Of a stretch of 64,000 bases of DNA, positions 58,318 to 64,000 are shown in pieces. Every line of letters begins with the position of its first letter. Within the stretch, counting starts at the first letter, position 1. A model generated the notes under the pieces. The model was not told where the DNA came from, searched no databases, and saw only the letters and a list, made by a program, of their open reading frames with translations. Position numbers and translations under genes: made by a program. Origin of the DNA: Saxidomus purpurata (taxonomy: Eukaryota; Mollusca; Bivalvia; Venerida; Veneridae); assembly GCA_022818135.1 (NCBI GenBank), contig JAFMSR010000005.1:28397865-28461864 (forward strand), in the 5' to 3' direction.

Positions 58318-61300
58318 AATACCTATTCTTTATTTTTTCCCATCTCCTTAACTATTTTTAGCTTGATTTTAATCTTTTATTTTAACAAAAAAAGAGTAAA
58401 AATGAGATAAAGTGTGTTTATTAGTAAATAGAACTTAAAACATTACAGGTTTCTACCTCCATACATACCATGTTTGTACAGCATATACAAATATAAGCAT
58501 AAGCACGACATTCACTTTTCTTTGCCCAGTATTGAAACACTTTTAGCAAATTCTACAATTGTAAGACAAACTTATAGATGTATAGGAAGTACACCATAGA
58601 GAAGGTGGGAGCCTTGGTGGGATGTAAATGCAAATGTAATTACGTAAAAGTTTTCAATAAAATGCTCTCACACTTTGATGTTACATCAAACACTTTAATG
58701 ATAGTTCAGAAAGAAACTATCTACGGGTGATGACAATCAATTAGATAATCTAAATGAATTTTGCAAAAGCTAATCTTGTTGCAACCCTACTGAGTTTCAC
58801 ATATAGTACAATACGGGAATTTTAGGTATTCAAAGTAAATAAATTCCTCGATTTAAACAACACAATCCAGAAATTTGTTTGACAAAGCCAGAAGTAAAAA
58901 ATTGGTTTTGCTTCAAATGTTTCCGCTGAATATATAAAATAGCAATCAAGAATGTGGTTTTTAATAACGTCAGAATTGTGAATTCTATTTTAGTTGTTTT
59001 TGCTTTTCAGTGATCCTTTTGTAAATTGCATAACTAAAAATATGAGGTTATGTCACATACCAGAAGACTGACTTGATAATTTTTGTCATTAAGCGTTGCT
59101 TGTTATACAACATAACACAACAAGTGTTACCGACGGAGCAAGTAAAACGAAAGTTCAGACCGTACGTCACTAGAGCTATATAACATCGACACCGTAACCA
59201 GGTCATACATGTACGCGTAATTAATTAGAAACTTTAGAGTAAATTTTAATGGCAAAGATGGAGTCGGTTGTACACGAAAGCATGATGGGCTTCAGTTTTA
59301 AGGCAGATTCCTACTAAACCGGTATTATTAACCGACTGTTGAAACGTCAAAAAAATGCTTTATCATAAGCTACATAATTATAACATAGATTTTCAAACAC
59401 ACTAAAACTGCTATACCCTGCCATAATTTGCAAATTTGGATTTCAAATACTTTTTATAACACCCACTCATAACCAAATCCCAGTTTAGACATTGCATTTT
59501 GAGATTATGTGTAGACAAGTTACGTTATTAGAAGACATTTTGAGGGAAGAGTATGTCTTATTATTGTATTCAGCTGGTATCAAGTTACGACAGCACAATT
59601 ACGGTGAACTGATTTCAGTGGTTCACGCACACATCTCTCTGATTGCTTCTTGTCACAACCAGTTTCTGTCATTTAAGTCTCGGATTTCAGAGTGCATTTT
59701 GTTTGATTGATTGTTATGTACTCTATGTGATAATACATAAGTAGGTATGTAACTTAAAGAGTATATGACAATTCCGGTACCGTATTAAATAATGTACACG
59801 AATGAAGCTTAACCCGCAGTAAATGCGTTGAAAACATGTAAGAAGTAAGTAATGCCAAGTTATTTCTCATATTGACATATTTAAATAAAAAAGTTGCTTT
59901 TCAATTTTTGATAACGATAGTCAAATATGATTTTTTAAAGACTTTTTCTATATTCCATGGGAATAGAATTATACGAATTAATATGTTTCGGTTATTATTA
60001 AAGCAATGCTAATTATTTTAGGAGAAATGTTTTATTTCATTACGTTAGCGAGATAGTAACGGTAATATCAATTTAAAACTAGTAAGTTGCTGATTCCGCT
60101 TTTTCTCGCTTTCCAATTTAGTCTGTACAAAGATGCAAAGATGTAACAGTAATATCTGTACACTTCACGTGGATTATGGAATTTTTGCATCTGACCTTGT
60201 TAAGCTGACAAAATGTTTTATGGAAACAAGCTGTAGAATGTTGTAATAAACGTCAGGTTAAAAGCCTAACATAAAAAAGTTCTAAAGATCTCTTCAACAG
60301 ATCTATCGGTGATACAGATAACTCACAAGTTCGAACCATTAAATTCCTTGATTTCTACTATTTATGTACCTTACTTAACGGTTTGCCAGGTAAACAGTCG
60401 GGCGTATGTCAATCGGTCATATTATCGGATGCATCAAAACCGGCCACCGAAGTAGCTGTGTGTAAAACATGAGTATCTGTTGTAAAAGAGAAAATAAACG
60501 AACTATGAAAGTGTGCTGGTATATCCAACAGTCCCACTGTATGTGCATGATGTAAAATGTTGTATATATATCCAAAGACAAATTAATATTCACATAAAAG
60601 AGGTAGCATACACAAACACAATTAATATATTATATATGTATCTAATAAACAACTTAAATCATTTTAGCTGTTCTTCTGTAAAAACAACTTTTTTATTCAA
60701 ATTACCGGCAATTCTGCATTTTTCAAGAAATCTGGCGGCACGTTCATGATCTACATACTGACCATCTGACAAACTAAGACAAAGGTAGTATTGCCAGAGA
60801 TTTGAATTATATATTTTTTTCATCAGAAGAACAGTAATACTTATTATTCCATGTGGACTATTTAAATGAATTGATCGTTAGATCATTCTATTTCTGTATA
60901 TTATGTTGTCTTATACTAATAAAATCAGGGGAAGTATCAAACACAGTACTGACTAGCAGCAAGAAGTTCACAATCAATCATAACTTAATATACGTTTAAT
61001 GTAAATTTAGTCATTTGACTGTATAATTATTTTGTGTGTTTATGGGGACGGGTGAGATTGAGGGTGAAGAGGCGAATTACTTCATTCTAGAAAACAGTCT
61101 TATCAAGGAGAATCTTACTCCAAACATGAAGTAAATAATTGTGTTCTTCAAGCTTTTATTTTCTCTGAAAGAATTCAGATAGGAACTTCCGATTCATTAT
61201 ACTCCTGCTGTTTCGTTCTATCTTTTGCCAATAACAATTTTTGAAATAAATCAAAAGTAATCTAGGCTCTATTGATGTTTTAAGTACCTGTAGCTTATTT

Positions 61301-61440
61301 AGTGCTTAAGCAGAATCAAAATTAAACACGATTATAGGAGTTTGTATAAAATCCGTAGAGTTCTCGCACAGTAAATACTTGCTTTATTGACGAACATTCT
61401 GATAAGAATCAGTAACCATTTGGTACCATGCGTACCTTTT
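58318..61440. other. Non-coding AT-rich stretch, no feature seen
   Basis: 3.1 kb with no recognisable gene or element. A 72-codon plus-strand frame at 59,492-59,710 (VTLLEDILREEYVLLLYSAG) is slightly GC-richer but has no supporting splice sites, and one at 60,513-60,749 is AT-biased. Confidence 0.45.
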
Positions 61441-61459
61441 ACATATGAGACTTTGAAGA

Positions 61460-61760
61460 CCGATTCGGGATTCGAGCCCATCGCAGTGAGGGACCTGAAA
61501 TTTTTCAGTGAACGCTATTATTTAGTCAGCCCAGGCGACAATACATTGCCGGGTCAATTCCTGTTCTCTGAACGCCCACCAGCTCTAAGGCCCAACAGTA
61601 TAATAGTCTGCTAGCTAGAACGCCCTCCTGTCCGAAGGCCTAAAAGTCCGATTGCCCGCTCCAGTTTACAGAAAGAGCGCATGGAAGCTCGAAGGTCAGG
61701 ATCTAGATGTTCGAACCAGCGTTTAAACTAACAGTCGGTTAAGATTTTGGGTGGTATTTT
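61460..61760. other. GC-rich island, possible decayed SINE-like repeat
   Basis: C-rich segment with a B-box-like GGATTCGAGCCC (61,468-61,479) and, at 61,568 and 61,617, two imperfect copies of a GAACGCCC...AAGGCC phrase about 49 bases apart. No A box is convincing upstream, and the body matches nothing I recognise. The 75-codon open frame crossing it is probably incidental. Confidence 0.35.
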
Positions 61761-64000
61761 AACATCTTGAATGGTTATATAATATATTGAATATATTAAG
61801 GTCAGTGGAAAACTAAAATCTCATAAAAGTAAACCAAAAAACAAACTATTTTTTCCAACATCTAGTTGTTGTTTTTTTTGTAAACTGCTTCCAGAGGTCT
61901 GTCGTCTAAAAACATTCATGTGTGCAAGGTATAAAACATTTACTACGATACTCGTGGCTGATAAAAATAACATTCCGTGCATTATTTTAAGAAAAATAGT
62001 TCTCATTTTTAGAACTTCGTTTAGTGTAATTTATACGTGAAGTGGAATGATACAATGTATGTAAAAGTCCAGTAATGCAAACAATATTATATAATGTTAT
62101 TTAACTGTTCGTAATTTTTTTTCGTATGTTTGTGCTGAAAAAAAAGATGTTTGCTAATACTTTTACTTTAAGAGCCTGTTCAACATTTTTTCATATCGGA
62201 AAGTTTCTATTCTTTGGCATGCTTTAAGAATGTAATGATTTTCAAAAAATAAAAGACCATATTATTATTTTAAAGTCTCTGTAATTCCTAAACAAGTTCT
62301 AAAATTTGAGAATAGCTTTTTCTACATTTTAGTGACACGGTGGTACGTTTCTAAAATTTAGTTTAAAAAATGATGTGCTCTAAATTAGAAAACATAAATC
62401 GTTGACTCCTTCATAGTTCTTCACAGACAAATACTATATGTTTCGTATTTAATAAATAAGCAAGATGCATCCAGGGAAATAATCCCAAGAAATTTCCCGT
62501 ATATCTAATGCACAGTTATTGCTCTCGTGTGAGAGAAATTAGAATCAAATAACGAATTAGCGGCCACTGTTACAGTAATGATAGAAAATGAATAGATACG
62601 TGTCCATGTGATATTTTCTCAACAAATCAATTACGCAGAATATTTAGAAATCAGAGCGAAATAGGTTTGCATTAAACAGAATCGCATTGAATACTATTAT
62701 CGTATTAAGGAATGCATTAACGATTATAATCCCTAAACATTCTGATTTATTAACTATATCTAGTTTTTATATATATATATGGCGTTCAATTTCTTTTAAT
62801 TATGTTGGCGCAACTTCATCCCAGAATTGCCATTTATTTTACCAAATAACAACTCGTGTTTTCCTTCAATTGATATTTCTATGAAATCATGTAATCTGTA
62901 TAGTTTTAGAATTAATGAAAGTGTCAAATAAAAACAGATTTACTTAATGTATTGGCTCATGTTTTTTCTTAACCTTCAAAAATATAAAGACGTCTGTAAA
63001 ACATAAGTATTACAAGCTAAAAGTCTGAAACAATTAACTCCGGAAATGAGAAACTTCAAGTTCATATGATTACAACAACGACACTTTAATTTGTTTATCT
63101 TTTTTTCAGTAGACATAAGCTCATCACAATGTTAGGTGTGTGTAATTACTATGAACAGAGGTTTTGACAGAAACATCAAAATATCACAGCGAAACACACA
63201 ATGACATTGTAAACTTAATTTGAGAAAATCCTTCGTTCATGTTCTGTAATGAAATATTGCCCTTCCTATGAGATAGTGCAAAATCAATGTGTTTAGGGTA
63301 CTTTTAAAAAATCGATTTTTTAGGCAGTTTGAAGAATTAGATACAGCAGAATGCCAATTTTACAAGATTTTATCTTCCAGTCTATTATTAACGAGAGCTT
63401 TAAAAAGACCGAACATTAGGTGCACTTGAATTTTAAATACTCACAGACATCCCAAGCTAACCAAGAGTTTTCTTTAAAAATGCAATTCAAAGACATTTAA
63501 GTATGTCTCTTGAATAAAAATGAAAACCAAGGATTTTATAAAACAGTTTACTGTTAAGTATAATCATTATACACAATAGCTTTTACAACGAATTGTGCTG
63601 CGAAATGCTTCCTGCCAAGTTCGCCATAAACCATGAAACTTGGCTTTCAGATTAAAGCTAACTGAAATCATTCAACATTTGAATATTCAATTGTCTCCAA
63701 ACTGCGCAACCATGTAAACGAATATACACCAAACACTCGTAGATAGAATGTCTTTTGCGAAAGTGCGATATTGAAGTATATGACATATTTTTTCAAAATT
63801 ATGAAGAACGTTTATTTTAATGGTAAGTAATACAATGCGTAGTTTAACGTACTAATTAATCACGCAAACAGTTCTCTATTTTCTACATAATTTAAAGCAT
63901 TGAATGCATAATAATAACGATGATGATGTATCCGAACATCTCCTGTCTAAGACATTACAAAAGAGTCTTATTGTAAACGAGATGATATGTAAGTGCAGTA
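61761..64000. other. Non-coding AT-rich stretch to window end
   Basis: No recognisable gene, RNA or interspersed repeat. A short (AT)n run lies near 62,766-62,780. Open frames at 61,821-62,006 (-) and 62,687-62,884 (+) are AT-biased and unsupported. Confidence 0.5.

Overview
The window is nuclear DNA from an animal, most probably a bivalve mollusc. It is AT-rich and gene-poor, with no operons, no dense long ORFs and no bacterial signals. Long stretches appear to be intronic or intergenic. The repeat families match ones I know from bivalves: a tRNA-derived SINE, a 177-bp tandem repeat beside a TCCG/TCTG microsatellite (pearl/CvA-like), a CA-ended dispersed repeat, and APE-type LINEs. The species cannot be fixed from the sequence alone, and family assignments are from memory, not from a search.

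Left part (1-12.9 kb). A 27-bp minisatellite (11 units) lies at 1.57-1.86 kb and a possible TTAA-flanked inverted-repeat element at 2.12-2.46 kb. Between 6.4 and 12.9 kb three same-strand partial copies of one ancestral unit occur. They carry blocks alpha, gamma and beta as alpha-gamma, beta-alpha and gamma-beta, which is the pattern expected of a decayed tandem array. The blocks contain two short signal-anchor-like reading frames on opposite strands. A candidate 0.66-kb element with short inverted ends lies at 11.2-11.9 kb.

Middle part (13-26.7 kb). Diverged local duplications are nested here (13.7/19.2 kb; 17.1/21.1/22.4 kb; 21.7/23.3 kb). They are interrupted by a 0.9-kb pearl-like element with four to five 177-bp units (15.7-16.6 kb), a full-length SINE with a target duplication (16.8-17.0 kb) and a decayed LINE reverse-transcriptase relic (17.6-18.4 kb). 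A minus-strand fragment near 24.7-24.9 kb looks like the last membrane helices of a rhodopsin-type GPCR.

Right part (26.7-64 kb). The best host coding evidence is one plus-strand exon at 38,851-39,251, GC-richer than its surroundings and ending in a good splice donor; its protein is not recognised. At 41,149-41,365 is a compact element with 28-bp inverted ends, a 7-8-bp flanking duplication and an interior of seven 18-bp hairpin-forming units in a row. A nearly full-length, frameshifted LINE occupies 44.77-49.87 kb on the minus strand: ORF1 with coiled coil, ORF2 with APE endonuclease, reverse transcriptase and a C-terminal Cys/His motif, and a (CAGAA)5 tail. From 51.6 to 57.9 kb there is another diverged tandem duplication, with a CA-rich dispersed repeat inserted between the copies and a second, inverted copy of that repeat at 58.2 kb.

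No intact multi-exon gene, functional tRNA/rRNA gene, CRISPR array or virus was identified. The most unusual structure is the hairpin-array element at 41.15 kb, followed by the cyclically permuted duplication at 6.4-12.9 kb.
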